DNA of 64,000 bases from JBLNDJ01 sp050261515 (GCA_050261515.1 JBLNDJ010000021.1:62001-126000); one strand, 5' to 3'; positions 8,491 through 17,451 are shown, counted from the first letter of the stretch. The notes: generated from the sequence alone by a model not told the origin. Translations and numbers: made by a program.

Positions 8491-10520
8491 CGGCCCTCGA
8501 CTGGCTCTCGGCCGCCCTCGCCCTTTACGCCTGTGGAGCCGCGGCGGGCCTGCTCGTCCTGGCCGGACTAAAGCGCGCGCGATTTGCCGCCTACGCCCTC
8601 CCGCTCGCCGGAGCCGCTTTGCAGTGCTTCGCCTCGGTGCTCGCGCTCGTCCGCGGCGGAGAACAGACGGCCGCGCTCGCCTCGGGCATCCCGCTTCTTG
8701 AATACGGCCTCCGCCTGGACGCCATCTCAGCCGTCTTCAATCTCGCGCTCGGTCTGCTCGCCGCCGCCGTATCGGTCTACTCGTTCGGCTACACCGCCGG
8801 CTGGCCGCGCACCCGCGAAGGCATCGCCGCCCTCTTCCAGAACGTCATGCTCCTGAGCATCACGCTCGTCTTCACCGCCTCGAACGCCTTCTTTTTCCTG
8901 ATCGTCTGGGAGGTGATGGCGGGCGCGGCCTACTGCCTGGTCAGCCTCGACCACCAGAAGCAGGAGAGCCGCCGCGCGGGCCTGCTGTTCCTCATCATGT
9001 CGCACGCCGGGACGGCGCTGCTGCTCGTAGCCTTCCTCGCGCTCGCCGCGGCGTCGGGCGGACTCGGTTTCGCCGGCTTCCACCTGCTCGGCTCGAAACT
9101 CCCCGCCTTCCAGAGCGGCCTCGTGCTGCTGCTCTTCTTCTTCGGCTTCGGCGTGAAGGCCGGCATCATCCCGGTACACATCTGGCTGCCCGCGGCTCAT
9201 CCGGTGGCGCCCAGCAGCGCCTCCGCGCTCATGTCCGGCATCATGATCAAAACCGGCATCTACGGCATGGTGCGCGTGCTGTTCGATTTTTACGGCGCGG
9301 CGCCGGAATGGGCGGGCGTGCTCGTGCTCGCCGTGGGCGTGATCTCTGCGCTGCTCGGTGTTCTTTACGCCCTGATGGAGCACGACCTGAAGCGCCTGCT
9401 CGCCTATCACAGCATCGAGAACATCGGGATCATCCTGATGGGCCTGGGCTCCGCGCTTTTGTTCCGGACCTTCGGGCACGGGCAGCTTGCGGCCATCGCG
9501 CTGGTGGCTGCGCTCTACCACACCGTGAATCACGCCGTCTTCAAAGGACTGCTGTTCCTGGGCGCGGGCTCGGTTCTGCATTCGGCGCGCACTCGAAACA
9601 TGGAGCACATGGGCGGCCTCATCCGCCGCATGCCGGCGACGTCGCTCTGCTTCCTCATCGGCGCAGTCGCGATCTCGGGACTCCCGCCGCTGAACGGCTT
9701 CGTCAGCGAATGGCTCACGTACCAGGCGCTGCTGGCCGGTTTCGGCGCGACTACGAGCCTGGCGCGGATCATGTTCCCGATCGCCGGCGCGCTGCTCGCC
9801 CTTACCGCCGCGCTCGCCGCCGCCTGCTTCGTAAAGGCGTTCGGCATCACGTTCCTGGCGCTGCCCCGGAGCCCCGAAGCCGAACAGGCCCACGAGGCCC
9901 CGCTTCCGATGCGCCTCGGCATGGGGATGCTGGCGCTCGCCTGTTTCGTGCTCGGCCTGGGCGCGACGTGGATTGTGCCGCTGTTCGATCCGGCAACGAG
10001 CCAGGCGCTCGGCGCCGCCGTGAGTCCAAGCCTGGTCGCGGGCAACGGCCTCGTGCTGATTGCGGGTTCGGCGCACGGCGGCTCGGTCTCAACCATGTTG
10101 ATCGCCCTCCTGCTCGTGTTGCTCGCGGCCCTCCCGGCCCTGCTGTGGTACGTGTGGGGCCGCCGCGGCCGGCGCGCCGCTGGTCCAACCTGGGATTGCG
10201 GACTGCCCGGCCTCACCGCCGCCAACGAGTACACCGCTACGGCGTTCTCGAAGCCTCTGCGCATGATCTTCTCCGCGCTCTACCGGCCGCGGCGCGAGAT
10301 TCAGGCCGAGTACGAGGTCTCGCCCTACTACCCGACCGCGATCCGCTTCGAAAGCAAGATTCACTCCCGGTTCGAGAAGCAGGTCTACGAGCCGTTCAAC
10401 GCCTGGGTCCTGTCGGTTGCGGACCGCATGCGCGCGATCCAGGCCGGCAGCGTTCATGCGTACCTCGCGTATATCTTCGTGACGCTGATCCTGCTGCTGC
10501 TGTTCGGAGCGCGCGGATGA
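8487..10520 (+). CDS. hyfB: Hydrogenase-4 component B-like, antiporter-type membrane subunit
   Basis: A 677-residue polytopic protein of the NuoL/MrpA-type family. The conserved proton-channel region is clear: FGFGVKAGIIPVHIWLPAAHP with the TM7-region lysine, then IMIKTGIYGMVR and LLAYHSIENIGII. Length matches E. coli HyfB (about 670). In this family the subunit carries out H+ or Na+ translocation, driven by redox events in the peripheral arm. It starts at a TTG overlapping the regulator stop (TTGA), and its own stop overlaps the next start (ATGA). It is part of a six-gene complex with HyfC, HyfE, HyfF, a NuoCD-like and a ferredoxin-NuoB-like subunit. Confidence 0.88.
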   Translation: MTALDWLSAALALYACGAAAGLLVLAGLKRARFAAYALPLAGAALQCFASVLALVRGGEQTAALASGIPLLEYGLRLDAISAVFNLALGLLAAAVSVYSFGYTAGWPRTREGIAALFQNVMLLSITLVFTASNAFFFLIVWEVMAGAAYCLVSLDHQKQESRRAGLLFLIMSHAGTALLLVAFLALAAASGGLGFAGFHLLGSKLPAFQSGLVLLLFFFGFGVKAGIIPVHIWLPAAHPVAPSSASALMSGIMIKTGIYGMVRVLFDFYGAAPEWAGVLVLAVGVISALLGVLYALMEHDLKRLLAYHSIENIGIILMGLGSALLFRTFGHGQLAAIALVAALYHTVNHAVFKGLLFLGAGSVLHSARTRNMEHMGGLIRRMPATSLCFLIGAVAISGLPPLNGFVSEWLTYQALLAGFGATTSLARIMFPIAGALLALTAALAAACFVKAFGITFLALPRSPEAEQAHEAPLPMRLGMGMLALACFVLGLGATWIVPLFDPATSQALGAAVSPSLVAGNGLVLIAGSAHGGSVSTMLIALLLVLLAALPALLWYVWGRRGRRAAGPTWDCGLPGLTAANEYTATAFSKPLRMIFSALYRPRREIQAEYEVSPYYPTAIRFESKIHSRFEKQVYEPFNAWVLSVADRMRAIQAGSVHAYLAYIFVTLILLLLFGARG

Positions 10521-11443
10521 CGGCGCTCGTCCAACTGGCCCTGATGCTGGCCATCGCGCCGCTCGTCGCGGGCTTCATGAAGACTGCCAAGGCGCGCCTG
10601 CAAACGCGCCGCGGCCCGGGCCTGCTTCAGCCTTACCGCGACGTCTACAAGCTGCTGCGCAAGGGTATGGTGATCCCCGATACGGCATCCTGGCTGTTTC
10701 ACGCGGCGCCCTATGTCGTGTTCGTCTCGACGGCCGCGGCCTGCCTGATGACGCCGATGATCGCCGCGCAGGCTCCGCTGAGCCTGTTCGGCGGCATCCT
10801 CGCCCTGGTCTACCTGCTCGGGCTCGGCCGCTTCTTCCTCGCGCTCGGCGGGCTCGATACGGGCAGCTCCTTCGGCGGCCTGGGCAGCAGCCGCGAGATG
10901 ACCATCTCCGCGCTCGCGGAGCCGGCCCTGATGCTTGCCGTCTTTACGGTGGCGATCGGGGCGAACTCGACCAACCTCAGCGTGGTCGCCCAGCAGGCGC
11001 TCGGGCAGAGCTGGCGCTTCCTGGCCGCCTCGCAGATGCTGGCCTTCGCGGCGCTGCTCATCGTCCTCATCGCCGAGACGGGCCGCATCCCCGTGGACAA
11101 CCCGGCCACGCACCTCGAGCTCACGATGATTCACGAAGCCATGATCCTCGAATACTCGGGGCCGTATCTCGCGCTGATCGAGTGGGGCGCGTGGCTGAAG
11201 CAACTCGTCCTGATGACGCTCGTCGTGAACATGTTCTTCCCGTTCGGCCTGAGCCCGGAGTGGTCCGGCCTGGGCCTGGCCGCGAGCCTCGCCTGGTACG
11301 TGCTCAAGATTCTGCTGCTCAGCGGCGTCATCGTCCTGATCGAAACCACCAACGCCAAGATGCGCCTGTTCCGCGTGCCCGAGCTGCTCGCGGTGGCGTT
11401 CGTGCTGGGCGCGCTGGCGCTGGTGTCGAGCTTCCTGTTCTGA
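10517..11443 (+). CDS. hyfC: Hydrogenase-4 component C-like (NuoH-type) membrane subunit
   Basis: About 308 residues, eight or so transmembrane helices, NuoH/HyfC family. Visible signatures are RRGPGLLQPYRDVYKLLRK in the first cytoplasmic loop, then GLGSSREMTISALAEPALMLAV and IAETGRIPVDNPATHLELTM, the Glu-rich loop that faces the quinone/proton junction in complex I. The chosen ATG at 10517 overlaps the hyfB-like stop; the same frame stays open upstream inside hyfB but that stretch is not coding in this frame. It should dock the NuoB-like and NuoD-like subunits to the membrane arm. Confidence 0.88.
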   Translation: MTALVQLALMLAIAPLVAGFMKTAKARLQTRRGPGLLQPYRDVYKLLRKGMVIPDTASWLFHAAPYVVFVSTAAACLMTPMIAAQAPLSLFGGILALVYLLGLGRFFLALGGLDTGSSFGGLGSSREMTISALAEPALMLAVFTVAIGANSTNLSVVAQQALGQSWRFLAASQMLAFAALLIVLIAETGRIPVDNPATHLELTMIHEAMILEYSGPYLALIEWGAWLKQLVLMTLVVNMFFPFGLSPEWSGLGLAASLAWYVLKILLLSGVIVLIETTNAKMRLFRVPELLAVAFVLGALALVSSFLF

Positions 11444-11444
11444 T

Positions 11445-12107
11445 ATGAGCTTTCTTGCGGATCCCCAGTTCGGCGACAAGATCGTCACCCTGATGGCGGC
11501 GGCGGTGCTCGTGCTCCAGATCGCCATGTCGGGCCACCGCTGGCTGGTGACGAACATACGGATCTTCGGCGCGCAGTCGTTTCTGCTCGCCCTGATCGCC
11601 GCCGCCATCGGCTGGTACAACCACGCGCCGCATCTCTACTTTGCCGCGCTGCTTACGCTCGCGCTCAAGGGTATTTTCGTGCCGCTGCTGCTCGAACGCG
11701 TCGTCGAGCGCGCCGGCATCCGGCAGGAGATCCGGCCCGTGGTGAACGTGCCGCTGTCGATCGCCATCTGCGGCAGCCTGACGCTGGTCGGCTACACCGT
11801 GGCCGAGGCGTTTCACCCGCCCGAAGGCGCGGTCTCGCCCGCCGTGGCGATCTCGCTGTTCCTCATCGGCTTCTTCATGATGCTGAACCGCCGCAAGGCG
11901 CTGACGCAGGCGCTGGCGCTGCTGTCGCTCGAAAACGGCCTCTTCCTGGCCGCGATCTCGCTCACCTACGGGATGCCGCTCATCGTCGAGATCGGCGTGT
12001 TCTTCGACGTCCTGGTGGCCGTGATGGTGCTCGGCGTGCTCGTCGGCCGCATACGAGAGGCATTCGATTCGATGGACGTGAGCAAGCTCGACCAACTGCG
12101 GGGCTAG
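11445..12107 (+). CDS. hyfE: Hydrogenase-4 component E-like (NuoK-type) membrane subunit
   Basis: A 220-residue protein with several transmembrane helices; its C-terminal part resembles NuoK (FLIGFFMMLNRRKALTQALALLSLENGLFLAAISLTYG, with the conserved Glu in LSLENG). This is the HyfE layout, longer than NuoK because of an N-terminal helical extension. It starts one base after the hyfC-like stop and is followed six bases later by the hyfF-like gene. Role: part of the ion-translocating membrane arm. Confidence 0.85.
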   Translation: MSFLADPQFGDKIVTLMAAAVLVLQIAMSGHRWLVTNIRIFGAQSFLLALIAAAIGWYNHAPHLYFAALLTLALKGIFVPLLLERVVERAGIRQEIRPVVNVPLSIAICGSLTLVGYTVAEAFHPPEGAVSPAVAISLFLIGFFMMLNRRKALTQALALLSLENGLFLAAISLTYGMPLIVEIGVFFDVLVAVMVLGVLVGRIREAFDSMDVSKLDQLRG

Positions 12108-12113
12108 GAAAGC

Positions 12114-13589
12114 ATGATCTTACTCGCACTCCTCGCGGTTCCGCTTACGGCTGGCGTCCTGTCGTGGTTCGCGCCCAGCCGCAAGCGGATGGAAGCGGTC
12201 CACGTCTCCTCGGCCGCGCTGGTCCTCGTGCTCGCGACGGCGCTTGCCGCGCAGGTGCTTCGGGACGGCACGGTCACCGCGTTCGGCGGCTTCCTCTACG
12301 CGGATTCGCTCAGCGCGCTCGTCATCGGCCTCACGGCTTTCATCGGCCTCGTGAGCGCGGTCTATGCGGTCGGCTATCTCCGGCAGGACGAGCGCAACGG
12401 CGCCTTCGAACACGCCGGCGCCATGCAGCGTAAGTATTACGTCCTGACGCCGCTGTTCCTGGCGGCGATGCTGCTGGTGCCGCTCGCGAACAACCTCGGC
12501 GTGATGTGGGTGGCGATCGAAGCGACCACGCTCGCCTCGGTCTTCCTGGTGACGTTCTACGGCAAAGTCACCTCGCTCGAAGCCGGGTGGAAGTACATGG
12601 TCATCGGCGGCGTCGGCCTCTCGATGGCGCTGTTCGGAACCATCGTGGTCTTCTACGCCGCCAAGGGCGTGCTCGGCACGGACACGCTGGCGGGCGTGAA
12701 CTGGTCCGCGATGGCGGCGCGCGCGGGCGAATTCGACCGCGCCGCGATGCGCCTCGCCTTCATCCTGGTGCTGCTCGGCTACGGCGCCAAGGCCGGCATC
12801 GCCCCGATGCACACCTGGAAGCCGGACGCCTATAGCGAAGCGCCCGTGCCGTCGGCCGCCATTCTCTCCTCCGCCATGCTGAACTGTGCGCTCTACGGCC
12901 TCATCCGCCACTACACCCTCGCGCACCGCGCGCTCGGCGACGGCTTCACCTCGCCGCTGCTGCTGCTGTTCGGCGTGCTCTCGATGGGGATCTCGGTGCC
13001 GTTTGTGCTCGTGCAGCGGAATTTTCGCCGCCTGCTCGCGTATCACACGATCGACCACGCGGGCATCATGGTGACGGCGCTCGGCCTCGGCGGCGCGCTC
13101 GGCAGTCTCGGCCTGATGCTGCACATGACCTACCACACGATCGCGAAATCCCTGCTGTTCCTCTGCGCCGGCAACGTCTACCAGCAGTACAAGACGGACG
13201 CGTTCCACGACATTAAGGAAGGCGTGATCCACGCGATGCCCTTAACCGGCACGGTGTTCCTGATGGCGACGCTCGCCATCGTCGGGACCCCGCCGTTCAG
13301 CTTGTTCCAGAGCGAGTTCCTCATCGTGAACGCGGCGTTCTCGGGCGGACATGTGCTGGCGAGCGTGCTGTTCATCGTCTTCGGCGCGGCCATTTTCGCG
13401 GGCGCCGTGCTGCACGTCGGCAAGCTCGTGCTGGGTCCGGCGGGGCCCGCGCTTCCTCCGGCCAAGCGCCGCTGGCAGGATTCCGCCGTGCTCGCCTTGG
13501 GCCTGGTTCTGGTCGGCATCGCGTTCTGGCTGCCGCGCCCGCTCGTAGATCTGATCCGCGGCGCCGCGCGCGTGATTGGAGGAGAGTAG
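12114..13589 (+). CDS. hyfF: Hydrogenase-4 component F-like, antiporter-type membrane subunit
   Basis: A 491-residue polytopic protein of the NuoM/N/HyfF family. It contains WVAIEATTLASVFLVTFY, then LLGYGAKAGIAPMHTWKPDAYSEAPVP with the conserved Lys, and RRLLAYHTIDHAGIMV. It is the second antiporter-like module of the operon after HyfB; no HyfD-like third copy is present. A GGAGGAG ribosome-binding site for the next gene lies in its last codons. Confidence 0.87.
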   Translation: MILLALLAVPLTAGVLSWFAPSRKRMEAVHVSSAALVLVLATALAAQVLRDGTVTAFGGFLYADSLSALVIGLTAFIGLVSAVYAVGYLRQDERNGAFEHAGAMQRKYYVLTPLFLAAMLLVPLANNLGVMWVAIEATTLASVFLVTFYGKVTSLEAGWKYMVIGGVGLSMALFGTIVVFYAAKGVLGTDTLAGVNWSAMAARAGEFDRAAMRLAFILVLLGYGAKAGIAPMHTWKPDAYSEAPVPSAAILSSAMLNCALYGLIRHYTLAHRALGDGFTSPLLLLFGVLSMGISVPFVLVQRNFRRLLAYHTIDHAGIMVTALGLGGALGSLGLMLHMTYHTIAKSLLFLCAGNVYQQYKTDAFHDIKEGVIHAMPLTGTVFLMATLAIVGTPPFSLFQSEFLIVNAAFSGGHVLASVLFIVFGAAIFAGAVLHVGKLVLGPAGPALPPAKRRWQDSAVLALGLVLVGIAFWLPRPLVDLIRGAARVIGGE

Positions 13590-13590
13590 C

Positions 13591-15027
13591 GTGGAGCGCC
13601 TGGTCACCGTCTTCGCCGAGGACCGAACCGCGCCCGAGGGCGTCTTTTACATCCACTACGTCTACGAGCGGCTGCCGGAGGAGCGTTACATCGAGAAGTG
13701 CGTGGCGGTCCCGGCCGGCGATCCGCGCTTCCCCTCGCTCGCCGGCGAATTGCCCGCCGTCAACTGGCAGGAGCGCGAGATCCAGGACTGGTTCGGACTC
13801 GAGCCGGTCGGCCACCCGAACCCGCGCCGGGTCGCGCTGCACGACAACTGGCCCGACGTGCACCCGCTCCGCAAGGATTTCCCCATCGACACGGTTCTGC
13901 CGCCGTTCGAAGGCGAGCAGCACGAGTACCGCCCCACGCTCGGCGAGGGTGTTTTCCAGGTGCCGGTCGGGCCCGTGCACGCGGGCATCATCGAGCCCGG
14001 GCACTTCAATTTCGCGGTCGCGGGCGAGCCCGTGCTCTACCTGCAACTCCGCATGTTCTATACGCACAAGGGCACGGAGAAGTGCTTCGAGCACGTCCCC
14101 ATCGAGCACGCCGTGTTTCTCGCCGAGAGCATCTCGGGCGATTCGAGCTTCTCGCACGCGGTGGCGTTCTGCCAGGCGGTGGAGCGCGCCTCCGCTGTCG
14201 AGTCGCCGCCGCGCGCGCACGCGATCCGCACCGTGCTGCTCGAGCTCGAGCGCATTTACAACCACACAGCGGACATCGGCGCCATCGCGACCGACGTCGG
14301 CTTCGTCATCGCCAGCATGCACGCCGGCCGGCTGCGCGAGCGCATTCTCGACCTCAACGAGGAACTCACCGGCAGCCGTCTGCTGCGCGGCATGGCGTCG
14401 ATCGGCGGCGTGCGCCGCGACTGGGACGCCGTTCAGGCCGCGCACGCGGTGCGAACCGTCGCCGCCTTCGAGCAGGATTTCGCCGGCCTGGTCGCGCTCA
14501 TTGCCTCGTCCGATTCAACCCGCGACCGCCTTGAAAGCACCGGTGTGCTGCGCCCCGAAAAAGCCCGCGCGCTCGGCGTCGTCGGCGTGGCCGGCCGCGC
14601 CTCCGGCGTCGATCTCGATGTGCGCCGCGACCATCCCTATGCCGCCTACCGCGGCGCGAACTTGCGCGTGCCGGTCTACCAGGAGGGCGACGTCTACCGC
14701 CGCATGCAGGTTCGCATTGATGAAGTGGGCGAATCGATCCGGCTCATCCTGGGTGTGCTGGCGGCTCTGCCCGGTGGCGACTGCTCGGCTCCGCCCGCGC
14801 CCGTGCCCGAAGGCGCCTGCGCGCTGAGCGCCGTCGAAGGCTGGCGCGGCGAGATCGTCCACTGGATCCGCACAGGCCCCGGCGGCTCGATCGAGCGCTA
14901 CAAGGTCAAGGACCCGTCGCTGAACAACTGGCCCGCGCTGGTCGAAGCAATCGAGGGCAACATCATCGCGGATTTTCCAGTGATCAACAAGAGCTTCAAC
15001 CTGTCTTACTCGGGGACGGACCGCTAG
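13591..15027 (+). CDS. Fused NuoC/NuoD-like (HyfG-type) large subunit lacking the [NiFe] ligands
   Basis: A 478-residue fusion. Residues about 1-115 resemble NuoC/30-kDa (WQEREIQDWFGLEPVGHPN, then LRKDFP), and residues 120-478 the NuoD/hydrogenase large-subunit fold. GTG at 13591 is chosen because GGAGGAG lies 6 nt upstream. In [NiFe] enzymes the first motif is RxCGxCxxxH; here it is SISGDSSFSH, with Ser182 and Ser185 in place of both cysteines. The C-terminal DPCxxC motif is SFNLSYSGTDR, again with no cysteine (Ser472, Gly475). The protein ends right there, with no cleavable maturation peptide. It therefore cannot bind NiFe in the usual way and fits the Ehr (hydrogenase-related) group. Confidence 0.85.
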   Translation: MERLVTVFAEDRTAPEGVFYIHYVYERLPEERYIEKCVAVPAGDPRFPSLAGELPAVNWQEREIQDWFGLEPVGHPNPRRVALHDNWPDVHPLRKDFPIDTVLPPFEGEQHEYRPTLGEGVFQVPVGPVHAGIIEPGHFNFAVAGEPVLYLQLRMFYTHKGTEKCFEHVPIEHAVFLAESISGDSSFSHAVAFCQAVERASAVESPPRAHAIRTVLLELERIYNHTADIGAIATDVGFVIASMHAGRLRERILDLNEELTGSRLLRGMASIGGVRRDWDAVQAAHAVRTVAAFEQDFAGLVALIASSDSTRDRLESTGVLRPEKARALGVVGVAGRASGVDLDVRRDHPYAAYRGANLRVPVYQEGDVYRRMQVRIDEVGESIRLILGVLAALPGGDCSAPPAPVPEGACALSAVEGWRGEIVHWIRTGPGGSIERYKVKDPSLNNWPALVEAIEGNIIADFPVINKSFNLSYSGTDR

Positions 15028-15028
15028 T

Positions 15029-15841
15029 ATGTTCAAGATCCTGCAAAGCACCTTCCGCACCGGCACCGTCACCCAGGCGTATCCCGGCCAGCCGGCCGCG
15101 ATCTCGCCCCGTTTCCGCGGGCGCCCGCGCTTCGACTTCGCGAACTGGCGGGATGCGCGCCCGGCCGCGGCTGCCTGCCCCACCGGAGCCATCGTGCTCG
15201 AAGACGAGGACTCCGCCAGACGCGTCACCGTCGATTACGGCCGCTGCAATTTCTGCGGGCGCTGCGCGGGAGGCGCCGTGGCCGTCACGCAGGAATTCGA
15301 ACTCGCCGCCCGCTCGCGCGCCGGTCTCATCCGCACCGCCGAGTACGCGCTGAATCCGGACGGCACACACGCCGCGCTCGTCCGCGCCACCGAAGAGACT
15401 GCGGCGCAATTGAAGCAGACCATCCACGAAGTGCTCGGCCGCTCGCTCGCCATACGCCAGGTGGACGCGGGCTCCTGCAACGGCTGCGAGCTCGAAATCG
15501 GCGCGCTGAATAACCCCGTGCACGACATCGAGCGCCTCGGCATACACTTCGTCGCCTCGCCGCGCCACGCCGACATGCTGCTCGTGACCGGACCGGTCAC
15601 CCGCAACATGGAACAGGCGCTCCGCAAAACGTATGACGCGACGCCGGACCCGAAGATCGTGGTCGCCGTCGGCGCCTGCGGCATCAGCGGAGGCATCTTC
15701 GGCACGAACTACGCGACGGTGGGGGCTGTGGACCGCATCCTCCCGGTGGATGTTTACATCCCCGGCTGCCCGCCGCGCCCGCAGGCGCTGCTTCACGGCA
15801 TCCTGCTGGCCGTCGGCCGCTTGGGTGTTTGCAAAAAATAG
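15029..15841 (+). CDS. Ferredoxin-like (HyfH) and NuoB-like (HyfI) fusion, small subunit of the Ehr complex
   Basis: A 270-residue fusion of two subunits that are normally separate. The N-terminal 100 residues align with 2x[4Fe-4S] NuoI/HyfH ferredoxins, but only Cys50 (CPTGAI) and Cys73, Cys76, Cys79 (CNFCGRC) remain: exactly the four ligands of one cluster. The other cluster's four positions are non-cysteine. Residues about 125-270 are NuoB-like and retain all four N2-type ligands: Cys150 and Cys153 (GSCNGCE), Cys217 (GAC) and Cys247 (PGCPP). So the peripheral arm would carry two clusters in line. It is the last gene of the operon, one base after the large-subunit stop. Confidence 0.87.
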   Translation: MFKILQSTFRTGTVTQAYPGQPAAISPRFRGRPRFDFANWRDARPAAAACPTGAIVLEDEDSARRVTVDYGRCNFCGRCAGGAVAVTQEFELAARSRAGLIRTAEYALNPDGTHAALVRATEETAAQLKQTIHEVLGRSLAIRQVDAGSCNGCELEIGALNNPVHDIERLGIHFVASPRHADMLLVTGPVTRNMEQALRKTYDATPDPKIVVAVGACGISGGIFGTNYATVGAVDRILPVDVYIPGCPPRPQALLHGILLAVGRLGVCKK

Positions 15842-15856
15842 GAAGGGATTGTAGGT

Positions 15857-15932
15857 TGGTGGACGAGATGGGATTCGAACCCACGACCCCGGCGTTGCGA
15901 ACGCCGTGCTCTCCCAGCTGAGCTACTCGCCC
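15857..15932 (-). tRNA. tRNA-Ala (anticodon CGC)
   Basis: A full cloverleaf on the minus strand: acceptor GGGCGAG/CTCGTCC with the alanine-identity G3:U70 wobble pair, anticodon loop TTCGCAA (anticodon CGC), T-loop TTCGAAT and an encoded CCA. It follows the Ehr operon on the opposite strand. Confidence 0.96.
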
Positions 15933-15966
15933 ACGTGCATGGTCCGTTAATTAATATAGCACGGGG

Positions 15967-16233
15967 CTACGCCGAACCCGTGGTGGCGGCCGTGGATTGC
16001 GATGGATTTTCGTCATCGCCGCTTGATCCGCGGCGGCCCGCCCAGTACTTCTTCATTCGCTCGGACACCTTCTTGCGCTCCTCGGCGCTCATGCCCTTGC
16101 GTCCCCGGCGGCGAGGCGGATCTCGTTCCACCCGGCCGCCGCCGGAGGTCTTCAGATTTTCGAGCGACTCGATCAGTTTCTCGAGTCTTTTCCTCTCTTC
16201 GTGCAGTGTCCGAATCGTCCTATAAAGGTCCAC
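15967..16233 (-). CDS. Small basic coiled-coil protein, possible nucleic-acid binder
   Basis: An 88-residue protein. Residues 1-30 form a charged heptad-like helix (LHEERKRLEKLIESLENLK). An Arg-rich AT-hook-like stretch follows (PPRRRGRKG, about 40-48), then SAEERKKVSERMKKYW, a short motif I recognise from small acidobacterial proteins. The layout, an oligomerisation helix followed by a basic hook, recalls H-NS-like nucleoid proteins, but no defined family can be claimed. The GTG start is chosen because GGGAGG lies upstream at a good distance. It stands alone between tRNA-Ala and tatC. Confidence 0.65.
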   Translation of the reverse strand: MDLYRTIRTLHEERKRLEKLIESLENLKTSGGGRVERDPPRRRGRKGMSAEERKKVSERMKKYWAGRRGSSGDDENPSQSTAATTGSA

Positions 16234-16338
16234 AGGACCTCCCAGCGTTCAAGCTCCGAGCCATCGTATAACGAAATCCAGCCGGAATCCAGCGCCGCGT
16301 CCCGCGCCGGTGAGATGCCCGGCCCGCGCAGCCCGCGG

Positions 16339-17427
16339 CTACTTCGCCAGGAACGGCCAATGTCCTACGACGTGCAGCCCGTATTTCGTTGTGAGATACC
16401 AGGCCATCGCACCGGCGAGGAGCAGCACGCCGCCGGCCCAAGGCAGCACCTTGCCCCACGGGAACCGCCTGTTCTCGCGGTGCAGCACCAGCAGGTAGCC
16501 GCCGAAGACGCCCACATAGAACAGCAGGCACATCGGCACAGCGAAGATCATCAGGTTGAAAACGTCGGGCGTAGGCGTGACGATCGCGGCCAGGACCACG
16601 ATGACCAGCACCGCGTACCGGCTGTTGCGCACCAGGAATCCGGGCGTCACGATCCGGAGCAGCGTCAGGAAGAAGATCAGCACCGGCAGCTCGAACACCA
16701 GCCCGATGCCGAGCATCACGTTGACGAACAGGTCGAAGTACTCGGTCACCGACACCATCGGCTGGATGTTGATGTCGCGTCCGATGCCGAGCAGGAAGGT
16801 CAGCCCAAAGCGAAATGCGACGAAGTAGGCGAACAGGCCGCCCAGGATGAACAGGCCGGCCGAAGAGATGACGAAGGGCGCTGCCCAGCGCCGCTCGCGC
16901 TTGTACAAGCCCGGCGCGATGAACGCCCATACCTGGTAAAGCACCCACGGCGAGGCCAGGAAAATCGCCGCCAGCATCGGCACTTTCACCCAGACCGTGC
17001 TGAAGGTCTCCATCGGCGTGATCTGGGCGAGCTTGGCGGTGAACCCGAGCGACTTCAGCGCCTGCGTGGCCGGGGCGCTGACGATCTTCCACATGTCGTT
17101 CGCGAAAATGAGGCTCAAGACGAAGGCCACTCCGACTCCGGCGAGTGCCTTCAGGATGCGGCTGCGAAGCTCCTCGAGATGCTCGAGGAAGGACATGCGC
17201 AGCATGCCCTCTTCGTCCTCGTCTCCGTCGTCGCCGCCGTCTCCGCCGGAGGTGGAGACCGTTCCTCCTCCGCCCGTGCCGCCGCCGGAGGGTTCAGGAG
17301 TGGGAGGCTCGGGCGCGGCCTCGGTAGTCACCGCGGCCGTGGAGGCAGCCGGTTCCTCCGGAGAGGGATTCGGATACGAGTTTGTATCGTTCTCGGGCGT
17401 TTGCGCTCCGCTGTTTTCGTCCTGCAA
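16339..17427 (-). CDS. tatC: Sec-independent protein translocase TatC
   Basis: The core (from about residue 78) is canonical TatC: SFLEHLEELRSR at the start, six predicted membrane helices, FIAPGLYKRERRW in the first periplasmic loop, and the conserved FELP (VFELPVLIFF). It binds twin-arginine signal peptides and, with TatA, exports folded proteins; the many Tat-signal proteins in this window are likely clients. A roughly 75-residue Pro/Glu/Gly/Asp-rich extension precedes the core. The extended form starts at TTG 17427; ATG at 17205 or 17196 would remove nearly all of it. It is 24 bp downstream of tatA on the same strand. Confidence 0.9.
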   Translation of the reverse strand: MQDENSGAQTPENDTNSYPNPSPEEPAASTAAVTTEAAPEPPTPEPSGGGTGGGGTVSTSGGDGGDDGDEDEEGMLRMSFLEHLEELRSRILKALAGVGVAFVLSLIFANDMWKIVSAPATQALKSLGFTAKLAQITPMETFSTVWVKVPMLAAIFLASPWVLYQVWAFIAPGLYKRERRWAAPFVISSAGLFILGGLFAYFVAFRFGLTFLLGIGRDINIQPMVSVTEYFDLFVNVMLGIGLVFELPVLIFFLTLLRIVTPGFLVRNSRYAVLVIVVLAAIVTPTPDVFNLMIFAVPMCLLFYVGVFGGYLLVLHRENRRFPWGKVLPWAGGVLLLAGAMAWYLTTKYGLHVVGHWPFLAK

Positions 17428-17451
17428 CGGCTGCCTCTGTTATGTTTTTGA

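Noticed and set aside
9308..10516. Long upstream extension of the hyfC-like reading frame
   Set aside because: It lies wholly inside hyfB in another frame and reads as Arg/Ala-rich noise; HyfC homology begins at the ATG 10517.
8487..15841. Annotating the operon as a [NiFe] hydrogenase-4/formate hydrogenlyase
   Set aside because: All four nickel-ligand positions are non-cysteine and no maturation peptide or hyp genes are present in the window.
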